NCBI RefSeq assembly: GCF_947179165.1
Contig: NC_077238.1
Location: 44,219,793-44,283,792, forward strand
Length of the DNA: 64,000 bases
Direction of reading: 5' to 3'
Origin: Solanum dulcamara
Taxonomy: Eukaryota > Streptophyta > Magnoliopsida > Solanales > Solanaceae
Positions within the stretch are counted from its first letter, which is position 1; each line of letters starts with the position of its first letter. The translations under genes and the position numbers were made by a program. This document shows, piece by piece, positions 21,604-34,800 of this stretch. The notes below the pieces were generated by a model. The model was not told where the DNA came from and ran no database searches. It saw only the letters and a program-made list of their open reading frames with translations.

Positions 21604-23219
21604 TGTCATGATCCGACCTACAGCCTAGTCATAACACGGTGATTAGAAACCCGAAGGACACCAACCAAGCCTCTTAGCATGAATGCATAAGGAAATTATG
21701 CGATAAATTTGAATCATGATATGGAAGCAAAATCTCATATAAAACGTAAATCTCAAAATAGGAAAGCGACAACGTAGTCTCGTACTATCTAACATGCCTC
21801 TAATACGATAGGGGCGTGAGACAATCTTCCAGCTCACCCAATAGACAACATAGAGTAATGAAGTATAACTTTCAAATGAAAAATAAATTTATGTCCTCGA
21901 ACTGATGCACTAATTATGTGAGAATATGCATCAACAATAAAACATAGGACATAATCAAAATGAATCATGAGATGCAAGACTAATATTTTTAAAACATATC
22001 TAAAATTATAAAGACGTTAAAAAATTTATCTCATTGGTCAATGTATCAAAAGAATCTCATAATCATCATAAGAACTTATACCTCAACTGAAATTATGTGG
22101 GATAAGACCTATAACTGATATATAAGATCATGCGAGCTAATACATGGAATCCGATGACTCCTGCATTGAGACATGGGAGGCTATCTGGCCAGGGCATACT
22201 CCATAAGTAACTCTTTTAACTAGGCTATGTTGATCCACTAGCTTCACCATATTGGCATATGTAAACCTACGTGGGCAACGTAGTTTGGGACTAAAGGTTG
22301 CTACTAGGATTTCTTTGGGTAACTAACTGCGTTACCGAACCAAACCCCACCTAAAATAGTTAGTTAATATGCTAAAGAAATTCATAAAACATGATCATAA
22401 ACATCATAGGGAAAGATAGTAACTACCTATCAATCCATCTTTACAAAACATCATAAAATAGCTTATTTAGCTTCATCATAGTAAGATCATAGGATTAGCT
22501 CATCTATCATATATCTCATGCAATGTGGGTGTAAGCCTTCCATCATTACATATCTTTGATCATAAACATCTTTAGGGACTTAACTTTTCCTATTTTTAAC
22601 TTAGCGTGAAACATTATAGAATCATCATTCATAAACTTCTTTGCATAAAACATCTTTAATTCATAGCATAAGGCTTTCATAAAATATAACTTTAAAAATC
22701 ATGATCATACCTCATAAATCATACTTGAAAATAGCATATATCATGGGTCATTGAAATTCAACTTAAAATCATGCAATATGACGTGAATTATGCATAATTA
22801 GACTAATATCATTGAAGAATATCATAATTGAGAAGACCCAATGTAAATCATGTAATTAGGGCTTTTACTTGAAGAAATCATAAGAGAATTAAGAAGAAAT
22901 CTTTGAGATTCCATGGGTGAAAGGAACCCATGGATGAAGTCCCACATACCGTAATCTTGATTAGCCCTAGATTGTAGAGATGAAATCTTGATCTTGAAGA
23001 ACCCTTTTGAATTTCATTGAGAGAGAAGAAAATCTTGAGATCACACTTGGGAGAAAAGACTTTGGGTTTTTTTAGGAGTTATGGAGAGAATGAGATAGTT
23101 GGAATATTTTAGGGTAGTTAATAGACATGAACATAGTCTTGAAAATCGTCCACATTCTTTAAGGACGTATAGGGAAAAGACTAGAATAACCCTCATTAAA
23201 GCTGAATTTGGGACCTACA
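21604..23219 (-). repeat. Family A 3' LTR, truncated at its start
   Basis: It is collinear with the 5' LTR (26923-29200) from TGTCATGATCC to GCTGAATTTGGGACC near 23215, where the match stops. In the 5' LTR the next ~560 bp are the CCACGG/CCGTGG palindrome cluster and the LTR start. Here the sequence passes directly into integrase coding sequence. The right limit is accurate to a few bases. Confidence 0.75.
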
Positions 23220-23229
23220 AAGTCCATAT

Positions 23230-24920
23230 TCAAGGCTTACCACTTTCAAGTAGGAATCTCAATGTGTTGAGACAAACCTCCTAGCTTTTGATGCTCAACT
23301 TTCACTTGTTGACAATTGGGACACTTAGCCACGAATTCCGCAATATCCCTCTTCATGTCATTCCATCAATACACTTCCCTCAAATCTCAATACATCTTTG
23401 TGGAACCGAGATGAATAGAATAAATATCGTGAACTATGAGCTTTAAAAATATAATATCTTTCAAGCCATCTACATTTGGAACACACAACCGGCTTTGATA
23501 TCTCAAAACACCATCTCCCCCTTGAGAGAAAGACTCAATGGAATTTTCGACAACCCCTTTCTTCAATTCAACCAAAGCGGAATCATTATCTTGCTTTGAC
23601 TTTATATCCGCCGTAAGAGATGATTCAGAACCATTTCGCACAATAACACCACCATGTTCGAAATCAACCAATCGCACACCCAAATGGGATAATCTATGCA
23701 TATCCTGAACTAATTCTTTCTTCTTACATCAATGTGGGAAACACTGTTCATGGAAAATCTACTAAGAGCGTCAACAACTATATTTGCATTACTTGGATGG
23801 TATAGCACACTCATGTCATAGTCTTTCAACAGCTCAAGCCATCTCCTTTGTCTAAGGTTCAAGTCTTTTTGAGTGAACACATATTGCAAACTCTTGTGAT
23901 TGATAAAAACATCCACATGAACACCATAGAGATAGTGTCTCCACAACTTCAAAGTAAACACCGCCGCCGCAAACTCCAAGTCATGAGTTGGGTAATTCTT
24001 CTCATGTACCTTGAGTTGCCTTGAAGCATAAGCTATCACTTTACCATTTTGTATTAGCACATAACCAAGATCAACTCGTGAAGCATCACAATACATAATG
24101 AACTCATCAAAACCTTCTAGCAAAGTCAAAATCGGAGCAGAGGTAAGCCTATACTTCAACTCTTGAAAGCTTTTCTCACATGCCTCGGGCCATTAGAATT
24201 TCACCTTCTTTTAGGTCAAAATAGTCAAGGGAGATGCTATGAAAGAGAAACCTTCCACAAACCGACTATAATAACCTGCTAAGCCCAAGAAACTTTGAAT
24301 ATCGAAAGGATTCAATGGTCTAGGTCAATTTTTAACTGCCTCAATCTTCTTTGGATCAACCATAATTTCTTCTCTAGAAATAATGTGACCAAGACCAAAA
24401 TTCACATTTACTAAACTTTGCATACAACTGACGGTCCTTGAGAATTTGCAACACAATCCTCTAATGATCGGTATGCTCTTCCTCATTCCGTGAGTAAATC
24501 AAAATATCACTAATATATGATCACAAACATATCCAAATACTGCTTGAACACCCTGTTCATCAAATTCATAAAGCTTCAAGGGCATTCATTAGTCCAAAAT
24601 ACATAATCAAAAATTCAAAGTGACCATACCGAGTTCTAAAGGCTGTCTTTAGAATGTCACATTCCCTTACTCGGAGTTGATGATAACCCGATTGGAGGTC
24701 AATCTTTGAAAAGTAGCTTGCTCCTTGAAGCTTATCGAACAATTCATCAATCCTTGGAATGGGATACTTATTATTATTTGTGACGTTGTTCAACTGCCGA
24801 TAATCTATACACATTCAAAGAGAACCATCCTTTTTTTGACAAAGAGAACCAAAGCACCCCATGGAGACATACTCAATCTAATGAAGCCCTTATCTAGCAA
24901 ATCCTTCGACTGATCCTTTA
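23230..24920 (-). pseudogene. Family A pol: RT, RNase H and integrase N-terminus
   Basis: RT is at 24566-24814 with [20 protein letters not shown] and [13 protein letters not shown]. The active-site loop follows near 24500 in a shifted frame as YISDILIYS, so the first catalytic Asp of YIDD is Ser. RNase H (23710-24159, 149 residues) is open and well kept, with [27 protein letters not shown] and DALSRF. Integrase starts in 23387-23701 (LRYQSRLCVPNV) and the zinc-binding part can be read to about 23290. The DDE core is absent. The protein is defective. Confidence 0.85.
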
Positions 24921-25139
24921 ACACTTTCAATTTAGCTGGAGCCATTCGGTAAGGAGGAATAGAGATAGGCTGCGTATGAGGTAGGACATTAATACCGAAG
25001 TCTATTTCCCTCTCGGGAGGAATACCAAGATATCTTCAGGGAAAACTTCTAAAAATTCATTTACAACTGAAACAAACTCAAGAGTAGGAGTCTCGGAGTT
25101 AGTATCTCTAACCCAAAATAGATGATAGATGCAACCTTT

Positions 25140-26707
25140 GAAAATCATTTTCCGAGCTTTAAAGCATAAGATAATTTGACCCTTAAATACAAAATTACTA
25201 CCTTTCCATTCTAAAACTGACTCATTTGGAAATTAAAACTTTACCATATGGGTTCAATAACATATAGAGGAATAACATGCATGAAGACAATTCATACCAA
25301 GAATAACGTCAAAATTGTTCATATCTAGTTCTACAAGATCAACGGAGGTGACTTTATGAAAAATTGAAACTGGAAAATTTCTATAGACTTTTTTAACCAA
25401 AAATTGAATCATCGACCAGGGTATAGATCAAAAAAGGCTCTTTCAAGGTCTCGGGACTAACAATGAATCTCATAGTAAGAAAAAGAGTAACAAATGATAG
25501 AGTAGCACCCAAATATTAATAATGCATAAACATCAAAGTCAAAGACTTTTAACATACCATTCACAACATCTGGGGAATCCTCTAACTCCTGACGAGTCTA
25601 AAGGGCATAAAATCTATTTTGACACTGACCGCCACCAGAAGTAGTAGTATGCTAATCTGAATGACTGGTAGCCTGAGTTTGACCTTGGGACCTAGCCCCA
25701 CCCCTACACTCCCTAGAATGATGACTGGGATTTCCATACTTGAAACAAACATCCAACCTCGCTAAGCACTCTCCTCTATGGTTTTCCCACACTTCTTGCA
25801 TTGAGGGATGACTTGATCGCTTGAAGCTCCAACTTGTGCCTTAGGATTGGGCACCTTGTCTTTCTAAAATTTTGGAGCCAGAGTGTTTGAAGAAACTTGG
25901 CCTTGTCGAAACGTCCATTTCCACCACCGAATTTGTTGTGACAAAACCTACCTTCATACCTCACCCTATTGGACACCCTTCTATTTCTCTCCTTAAGATT
26001 TTCTCCTTCAATTTTCTCGGCATAAGTTATGAGCCTAGAGATGTCCATCTCCTTGATGATTATAGTGGTTCGACACTCTTTCATAACCAAATTCGACACT
26101 CTCGAAATAAACTTACTCATTCGAGCATGAGAGTCGGCTACCAAGGATGGACCATATTTGGAAATTTTGTGAACTTGAGGGTATACTCCCTCACACTCAT
26201 GTTCCCTTGCGTAAGATTGATAAACTCCAACACCTTTGCCTCTCTTAACTCAAGTGGGAAGAAGTGGTTAAGAAACACAACTCTGAATTCTTCCCAACGT
26301 ATGGGACCTTCTTCAACCCTTTTGTCTATCCATTGGTTGTACCAAACTTGAGCGACACCTTTGAGTTGGTAGGCCCCCCTAATTCTTCTTTTTTCCTTCA
26401 AAGACACTCCCATGATACTAATAATCTTATACAATTCATTAATGAAGTCTTGGGATCCTCATCAACTTTGGACCTATGAAACTCGAAAGGGTTCATCCTC
26501 GTGAAATCTCTAACCCTCGAAGCCGAATTAGTCATAACTTGAGGAGCATCTACCCCTAGTTTCACTTGAGTTGTCACGACTTGGGCTAGTATTTGGAAAG
26601 AGGGTCGAAACTCCAATATTAGTCACTTGCTCATCCAAAGGATCATTTGGAACTTGTGGATCCTCTTTCACAACATTCCTTCAGATGAGAGCTTGTCGTA
26701 GAGGCAT
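25140..26707 (-). pseudogene. Family A gag and protease remnant
   Basis: Gag starts MPLRQALI at 26707, where a TGA replaces what is probably CGA at codon 9. It continues in three frames: 26398-26616 (VRDFTRMNPFEFHRSK), 26138-26434 (AYQLKGVAQVWYNQW, FFPLELREAKVLEFINL) and 25776-26144 (ARMSKFISRVSNLV). These are the conserved blocks of the plant gypsy retrotrans-gag domain. Cys/His pairs of a zinc knuckle lie near 25760. Protease homology between about 25600 and 25140 is broken by stops. At least two frameshifts and one nonsense codon prevent translation. Confidence 0.8.
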
Positions 26708-26907
26708 AATTCTATAATCGCAAAAAGAAAGCGTTAGAGGAGAAAACCTTAGAGTTTAACTAAATAGCATGATAAGATCATAAAAGAAGTGATGTTTCCT
26801 AAGATGCCTTATAGCCTCCTATTCATAGATGTGGCGTGCTTCACACCCATGAACAAGATTCTACTTAACGTGGCATGTTAGAATCCCAAAGACACTTGAA
26901 CCTTGTG

Positions 26908-26919
26908 CTCTGATACCAA
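26908..26919 (-). promoter_or_regulatory. Primer-binding site of family A element
   Basis: The minus strand reads TTGGTATCAGAGC a few bases after the LTR end. This is the complement of the 3' end of plant initiator tRNA-Met, the usual primer of gypsy elements in plants. Confidence 0.85.
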
Positions 26920-26922
26920 GTT

Positions 26923-29200
26923 TGTCACAACAAGACCTAGGGCCTAGTCGTAACACAACAATTAGAATCCCGAAGGACACCAACCAAGACTCTTAGCATA
27001 TCATTCATGAGCATACACAAGAAAATTAAGCGATAAAGCTGAATCATGATACAGAAGCAAAATCTAATATAAAAAATAAGTCTCAAAATAGGAAAGCGAC
27101 AATGTAGTCTCGTACTATCTAACATGCCTCTAATACAAATTGGGGGTATGAGAAAATATCCCAGATCACCCAATTGACAATATAGAGTAATGAAGTATAA
27201 CTGTCAAATGCAAAATAAATTCATGTCCTCGAATTATGAGGACTCAACAATAAGAAGCTAATAGTAGACTCTAACCACAAGCGGGAAGAGAATGAGCGCG
27301 ATCGTCGATTCCTATATTATGATACAATGTAGGTATAAGTATGCGTTAGTACGTGAAATACACTAAGTATGTGAGAATATTCCTGAGCAATAAACATATG
27401 ACATAATCAGTATGAATCATCAGATGCAAGAACAATATCTTTAAAATATGTCTAAAATTATAAAAACGTTAAAACATTTATTCCATTGATCAATGCATCA
27501 AAAGTACCTCATAATCATCATAAGAACTCATACCTCAACTGAAACTATGCGGGATAGGACCTATAACCGACATATAAGACCATGCGAGCTAATACATCAA
27601 ATTTGACGACTCTTACATCGAGATAGAGGAGGCTACCTTGCTAGGGCATACTCCATAAGTAACTCTTTTAACTAGGCTATGTGGATCCACTAGCTTCACC
27701 ATATTGGCATATGTAAACCTACGTGGGCAACGTAGTTTGGGACTAAAGGTTGCTACTAGGATTCCTTTGGGTAACTAACTGCATTACCGAACCAAACTCC
27801 ACCTAAAAATCCTCTCTGTGCTTAGTCAATATCCCAACGGAACTCATAAAACATGATCATAAACATCATAAGGAAAGATAGTAACTACCTATCAATCCAT
27901 CTTTACAAAACATCATAAAATAACTTATTTAGCTTCATCATAGTAAGATCATAGGATTAGCTCATCTATCATATATCTCATGCAATGTGGGTGTAAGCCT
28001 TCCATCATTACATATCTTTGATCATAAATATCTCTACGGACTTGAATGAAACATCATAAAATCATCATTCATAAACTTCTTTGTATAAAACATCTTTAAT
28101 TCATAGCATAAGGATTTCATAAAATATAACTTCAAAGATCATGATCATATCTCATAAATCATACTTGTAAATAACATATATCATGGGTCATTGAAATTCA
28201 ACTTAAAATCATGCAATATGATATAAATTATGCATAATTAGACTAATACCATTGAAGAATATCATAATTGAGAAGATCCAATGTAAATCATGCAATTAGG
28301 GCTTTTACTTGAAGAAATCAAAAGAGAATTGAGAAAAAATCTTTGGGTTTCCATGGGTGAAAGAAACCCATGGATGAAGTCCCACATACCTTAATATTGA
28401 TTAGCCCTATATTGTAGAGATTGAAAGCCTGATCTTGAAGAACCCTTTTAAATTTCCTTGAGAGAGAAGAAAACCTTGAGAGAATACTTGGGAGAAAAGA
28501 CTTTGGTTTTTTTTTTGGGAGTTATGGAGAGAATGAGAGAGTTGGAATATTTTAGGGTAGTTAATAGACATGAACTTAGTCCCGAAAATCATCCATATTC
28601 TTTAAGGATGTATAGGGAAAAGACTAGAATAACCCTCATTAAAGCTGAATTTGAGACCCATAATGGGCCATCACCACGGACATTGAAGGGAACCACGGTC
28701 TATGGTCCCTATGTAGTAAGGGACTTGGAAATTCTAAAAAATATTTCTGGGAGGCTTTCCTACCACGGACCTACCACGACTCTTCTTGAGCCCCATGGTC
28801 CATGGTGGTCCTCCGTGGTGGTTGCCTTGAACTTCAATTTTTTTTAAAGTTTGCAGGAAAGTTTCAGAAGTTCCTCCATGGAGACCTTTAGGGTCTGTGG
28901 AGGCTACTATGGTCCGTGAACTTGAGGCGTGAAGAGGATTCTGACAGGGTCTTTAGAGGTATCCACCACAAAAGCCATAACGGTCCGTGGACTATACCAC
29001 AGGTCATGGTGGCCTCTCATGGTCCTCTCTCAGTACTCTAATTAGCTGGGTAGGGACCACGGTAGCCTTTCACATCTCGTGGTTCTCTTCAAGGCCCGTA
29101 TTGGGTCTCATGAAGATCACCTTATGCCCAAAAGCTGAGTATTCTAGAATTTCATCTTTTGTTCCTTGTTTTTTGACTTTTCAACTTTCAAGGTCTTACA
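26923..29200 (-). repeat. Family A 5' LTR, full length (2278 bp)
   Basis: It runs from TGTCACAACAAG (LTR end on the minus strand) to GGTCTTACA (LTR start TGTAAGACC). It contains a GC-richer region at about 28660-29110 with many copies of CCACGG and CCGTGG half-sites, and open frames there have no protein similarity. It serves as the length reference for the solo LTR at 4408-13307. Confidence 0.85.
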
Positions 29201-29205
29201 ATTAT

Positions 29206-29400
29206 AATCAAAACATCAATATTGCTTGTGTAGATAGATGTACCTAATTCGTATCATTAAATGAGAAATTACTCGGATTAGAATATCTCTAGCTCTTATC
29301 CAATGGCTAATTTCATCAAGTTCTCACTAATAAAGTTTTATCCAACTCTATTTTTCTTTCTCAAGCCAAAATAATGTTAGAGACTTCAAACAATGTTCAC
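29206..29400. other. Unassigned locus sequence right of family A element
   Basis: About 200 bp of AT-rich sequence without recognisable coding or repeat ends. It is the continuation of 21012-21603 before the family A insertion. Family G gag homology starts near 29420. Confidence 0.4.
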
Positions 29401-29419
29401 AACCACTACCTTGAGACTG

Positions 29420-30379
29420 AGAGCCTTAAGCTCTAAAGTTCAAGTTACTCTGGGATCTTTGATCATTCTGGTTATTCACCGCAGGTCCACTAGCTGATAA
29501 TGGTACATCGCCAGAAGAGCTTCTCTGAAAGAAAGACCGGTTGCCATTGCCACTCTTCTGGTGGTTAATCTCATTTCCTACTGACGTCACTTTCTTATGT
29601 TGGTGTTCCTCCCTTTCCTTCTTCTTGTTCTTTTCAATCTATTGAGCATATACCATACGTCTGAAGGTGTAATCAATAATGCAGCCTGACACTCCTTCTT
29701 CACATGTTTGCCCAGGTATGAGACAAACTTCCTAATCTTTTCTCTCACATCTGGGATCAATACCTTAAGGTTGTACTCTTTCAAAGTCAAACCCTCTTGT
29801 TTCAAGTGTACGAACTCCTCAACTTTTGCTTTCTTCAGCTTTCGTGGAAAGAAGTAGTCTAAGAATGCATTGTCAAACTCATCCTAGACTGCAGGATCTA
29901 CATCCTCACCACAACTCTCCTCCCACTGACTGTACCAGACATTTAAAACATCATTGAGCTGATAGGAAACAATCTCAACTCTCTCGATCTCAGTCGCATG
30001 CATAACTTTCAGAATCTTCCACATCTTATCTATGAAGTTCTAGATCCTCCTCAACTATAGATCCAGTAAAGACTGGTGGGTTCATCCTCAGAAAATCTTT
30101 AATCTTTGTAGTAGCATAGGTCTCTTGATAACTAGAGTTAGGGACTGGAGTACTCTGATGACCTGAATGGATGGCCATCAACTGGGTGAACATAGAAATT
30201 TCTCTTCTAAACTCGGACTTAGAAGTCATGGTAGACTGAGCAGTCTGTTGAACCTCTTGAGTTCCATTCTCATTCTCAGGCTCAACTTCTCAAGCTTAAT
30301 TTTTGGTCTGAATTCTAGACGGTGGTAGAATCTCATTTTCAGCGATGCTTCTCTAACTCACAGTGCATTTTGAAGGCAT
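29420..30379 (-). pseudogene. Family G gypsy gag remnant
   Basis: Gag starts at 30379 (MPSKCTVS, then a stop). Readable blocks are 30026-30229 (KDFLRMNPPVFTGS) and 29587-29805 (LTLKEYNLK, REKIRKFVSYLGKHVKKECQ), as in the retrotrans-gag domain. The C-terminal, Asn/Gln/Ser-rich part ends near 29420, and pol is absent. The element is cut off on its 3' side. Its 5' LTR lies directly to the right. Confidence 0.7.
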
Positions 30380-30578
30380 GATATGAAAATGTGAATCACA
30401 TAAATTATAAGGAGATTTTATAAAGTTAAAATCTATTGCATTAATTGGAGTATGAAAGAAGTGAAATAATTTCTAAAGTCCTGTAGCCTCTCTATTATAG
30501 ATATGGTGTGCTTCACACTGATAAGAAGGACTCTACTAGACTCGGCTTCATAGATATCCTAGGACTCTTGAACTTTAT

Positions 30579-30590
30579 GCTCTGATACCA
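30579..30590 (-). promoter_or_regulatory. Primer-binding site of family G element
   Basis: The minus strand reads TGGTATCAGAGC, complementary to initiator tRNA-Met, four bases from the LTR end. It fixes the orientation and shows that the adjacent LTR is the 5' one. Confidence 0.85.
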
Positions 30591-32541
30591 AATTTGTTAG
30601 CCCCCAAGTCTACACCTTAGGCGCGACCGACCCTTAGAAACCATTGCTGATTCCCAAACAAACCCTTGGCTAGGCTAGAAGGCTTAACTCGCTCAAATAA
30701 TTTAAGAAGGGCATGCAAATATTAAAAAAATTACTCCTCATAATTAAGTCTCAATAGTACTCAGAATATAATATAACTCACTGTTTGCAAAATAGGAACT
30801 CTGAGAGTAAAGCTAAATAAACTCTACTTTGTCCGTGTCTAGTATACGAAGCCTCTAAATTGACTTTGAAAAGGTACAGGGAAAAGCCCACAACTACCTC
30901 AAATGACTAAATAAATAATGACTAAATAATTAAAGAGTTCCTACAAATGCAAGAAGGTCTCACCAAAAGCTAGAAGGAAACTAATTTTCAACGATGCGCT
31001 TGTTGAGGATCTCCATCAGCTGTATCTGCATCATAAAATAATGCAGCATCGAATGGAGTCAGTACATGGAATGTAAAATAGCTGAAAGGAAACATACTCA
31101 AGAATACTCAACTCGACTCGACTCAATACAATGAATACTCAATTTACTCAACTCAATAAAGCATGCAATAAATGAATAATACAATGTTGTATATAATATA
31201 GATAATTAAATGCAACTTAGTTCAAAAATAATATTTTATTCTTTGGAGAGTTCTTCTAACCGACAACAATTACTATGAGCATCGTGATGATACAATGAAC
31301 TGCTATTATTGCCACAACCGTCCAATACCTTGTTAGGGTAAATGATGCAACTCATCTCACAGATCCAATAAAAATCTATTTTAGGGACTGAAGTGAGGAT
31401 TCTCTCTAACCAATGGTATAATCTATCCTACTCTAGCTATATAGTTTATGGGGTTTGAGATGTTCTAAACTTTTGCCCAAATCGACCAAATCAATGCTCA
31501 ATACTAATTCCAAAATATATTATTATGCTCATAAACTCAAATGAGTGTAAGTACTCAAATATTATCTCATTAGTCTCATTGAATTTACTCAATTTAATTC
31601 AACTCATCTCAGCTCATAACTTCTCTTTAAAATAGTTTTATTCCTCAACACAATAAATGTATAAAATATGACTTTAAATTTCTAAACTCAGTCTCAAGAT
31701 AAATGTGTAAATGCATAATTACTCAAACTCAATTAGACTCTATAGTAATCATGCTCAAAATCAGTGAATGAAAGAATTCTCAAACTCAACTCATGGTCAA
31801 TCTCTTTACTCAATTTAAGACATGAAATATATCATTCTTTTATCTCAAAGTAATGCATATACTCAACTAGGGTTCATGTGAATGAAAGCATGAACAATAA
31901 TTTCAAGAACTTGAACTAATAGGAATAATCTAAATATTAATAATTATATAAGGAACTCAATGAAAGATTACATAATTAACTCAAAAATTTAATATAACGG
32001 GATTGAAACTAAATCTCAAACTCATACTGATCGAAGGAAGATGTAGGGCACGAGAACAAAATTAGTCCAATTTTATGATAGTCTTACATACCTGGAATAT
32101 AAATGATCTAAGCAAAACTCGAAGAACTTTATTGAAACGGTTGAACCCTAGATTTTCTCCTTTCCAATCCTTGCTCTCAAAATATTCTAAGTGTTAATGA
32201 GAGAAAAGTCTTGTTGGATATTGATAAGGGACCTATTTTAATCCCAAAACATCATGGTTTTGGTTTGGGAAATGTGTAGAAAGACCGAAATGCCTCCATT
32301 AAACTGTCTCTAGCCGGCTATGGGTCTTTTTTATGGATCGTAGAACTTTCTATGGGACATAGGGACCCTATCATCGGAACTAGGGTCTTTTGGAAGGGTT
32401 GGGGTCTACGAACCTCCCTATTGTTCGTCAAATGTTCTATGGGTCATAGACCCTAGTCATAAGAATTGATGACACATGTCGAAGTTTCATGACTCATAGA
32501 GTGAGCTCATCCAATTGGAGTCTGAGGAATGGATTAGGGAA

Positions 32542-34780
32542 AGTCACGACCCAAGCCTAGGGCTTAGATGTGACACGACGAATGAGACACCCGGAGAAAC
32601 CTCACCCAAGCCTCTTATCATTCATTTAACTTTTCATAGATAATGACATTCAATAACAAGCGGAAATAAAAGAGATAATACGACTAAGGGAAATAACATG
32701 GAATAGGAGTCAAAAGTCAAACTTAAACATCATACATTTATGTTCAAGCATACCTTTACTAAAAAGACTTAGCGGGGTCTAAGACATGTCCCAAGCTTAC
32801 ACTCATAATAAGTGTCAAAAGTACCAAAGGTAACCAAAAGTTTATGCGTGTCATAAGCTAAAGGAAAGGATATTATCCCCAAATCATGGGTATTCACCAA
32901 AGTAGTAGCCTTCAACGTAATCAACTAGCCACATAGAGAGAATGTGGAGCGACACCGGTACCTACATGGTAATATTATCTAGGGAAAAGAGTTATGTGTT
33001 AGTACTTTGAATATACTAAGTAGGTAGGCATGCAATTCAATAGAAGCGTTACTAAGTACGTAGGCATGCAATTCAATAGAAGCGTTAAGGCATAGTAAGA
33101 TAAGATACATAAGTAGATGCTTGCATGAGAAATCAATAGAAATAACTTCAAAACGTTCATTTTGTGGGAAGATGACCATAATCGGCATTTAAGACCATGC
33201 GAGCTATTACATGGAATCCAACATAACCTCTTAATTATCACGGGGAGACTACTTGCTGGGTACATTCATTCTTTGACTTTAACTTCCAGGGCTTTTGTGG
33301 ATACACTAGTCTAAGCCTACAAGAGCTCCTATGTTGGTGCATAGTTAATGATACAAAGAGTTGCTACTAGAATTTCCTTACCGAATTTTACATCAATGCC
33401 CCATTTGGTGCTAAGTCAAAGCCCAGGAATATTTTAATCACATAAGAAAATAATCATTTACATAGCTTTATATTATCAAAGCATCATTAGGTAGAATAGC
33501 TCATTAAAACTACATGATTCAAATGTGAGAATTGTCCTTATCACATAGAATCCATTCTTTGGCTAAGAAGCCCTTTCATCATCATTAAATCATTTTTTTA
33601 TTTTATAAGACTCCCTCTAATCATAGACATTTGCTTTCATAAACATTTATTTTGGAGTCAAAGCTTTCAATTTAAACTTCATTGAAATATTATGAAATTA
33701 GGTGGGTTCTATGCAATTCAAACTTCATATCATTAACATCAACCAACATGCATGAGAGTAATGGAATGTATTAATTAAAACATCTTTAAAACAACCCATC
33801 AATACACTTTAAAACTTATTTTATGCTTTCATATAAGAACCTTTGATAATCAACCACTTCATGAAATTTAGAGTCAATATAAACTTAACATAGATAAATA
33901 AACTTTAAGTAATCAATGATCTTTGCATTTGAGTCATAATATGAAAACCCATAGAAATTCATCATTTCAAATTGAGCAATTGTGTTTAGGAAAATACTTG
34001 GGCTTCATGGGTGAAAGAACTCATAAATAAGACCCACATACGTTGGGGATTAATGCCCTAATGCAACTTTGAGAATAGACGCTTGAAGAACCTAGAAGTG
34101 AAACCCTAGACCTTGCTTAAAAACCCTTAGGAGAACCTGAGAGGAAGGGACTTTGAGTGTTTGAGTCTAAGTGTTAGAATGAGGGGTTTAGGGTTGTTAG
34201 GGTCCTTATATAGGGTAGTTTCAGTCCCCAAAATAACAACACTTTGATGATAAAATACGGAAAAAGACTAAAATTCCCTTTAAAAACTGGGCAGAACTGA
34301 CCCTTACGACTCGTAGAAGGGTCGACGAGTTATAGGAATGACTCATCATGCAGGGTCTAAGGAAGATCTTAAGAATTGATTGCTTCGAGTTGTAAACTCT
34401 TTTATGAGTCATAGAATGGGCTCATCCTGTAGGGTCTGAGGAAGAACTTGAGGACTGAGCCTCAGGAGTTTCTCTACGACTCACCTAGATGAAGACTCAT
34501 AGACTCAAGTTATCCTGCAGGGTCTGAGAACCCTGCAAGTCAAGGTCTCTAAAGTTTCTTGATGAGTCATTTCATCCAAACTTCTTATAGTCATCAAATG
34601 GAATTGTAAACCCCCCTCTTTACTTGTTCAAAATTTTAGGCCCATTGGTCAGTCCTACGAGTTAGTCCTACGACTCATAGGATCTTCTACGACTCGTATA
34701 GTGAGTCGCACAGTGTGTTTTCATTCCATGTTTTCAAGAATTGTTCCTTTTTTTGACATTTTAACTTAAGGGGCCTTATA
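32542..34780 (-). repeat. Family B 3' LTR (2239 bp)
   Basis: It runs from AGTCACGACCC to GGGGCCTTATA, the counterpart of GGGGACTTACA at the outer end of the 5' LTR. It contains a minus-strand TATA box (34204-34213), a cluster of TACGACTCGTAG-like words at about 34300-34720, and a near-perfect local repeat of the word GTACGTAGGCATGCAATTC at about 33015-33085. It lacks the MITE present in the other LTR. The polypurine tract is at 34781-34800. Confidence 0.85.
34204..34213 (-). promoter_or_regulatory. TATA box of family B LTR
   Basis: The minus strand reads CCTATATAAGG about 570 bp into the LTR. The same box is kept in the other LTR near 53649-53660, which supports a real U3 promoter. Confidence 0.55.
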
Positions 34781-34800
34781 ATATCTCTCCCTTGAGAAAC
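34781..34800 (-). promoter_or_regulatory. Polypurine tract of family B element
   Basis: The minus strand reads TTTCTCAAGGGAGAGATAT directly before the 3' LTR. It is a decayed polypurine tract in the expected place. Confidence 0.6.

Larger units (their letters stand above)
21604..29200 (-). mobile_element. Family A Ty3/gypsy element with terminal deletion
   Basis: This 7.6 kb gypsy element lies on the minus strand. It has a 5' LTR at 26923-29200, a primer-binding site, gag, protease, RT, RNase H, the integrase zinc-binding region and a shortened 3' LTR at 21604-23219. The flanks are ATTAC (21599-21603) and ATTAT (29201-29205). The order protease-RT-RNase H-integrase identifies Ty3/gypsy. The integrase core, the 3' coding end, the polypurine tract and the first ~0.66 kb of the 3' LTR are gone in one deletion. 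Stops and frameshifts occur throughout. Confidence 0.85.

Noticed and set aside
30579..30590. Possible tRNA fragment (CTGATACCA words here, at 26908 and at 39727)
   Set aside because: They are primer-binding sites next to LTR ends. No cloverleaf can be drawn from the surrounding sequence.
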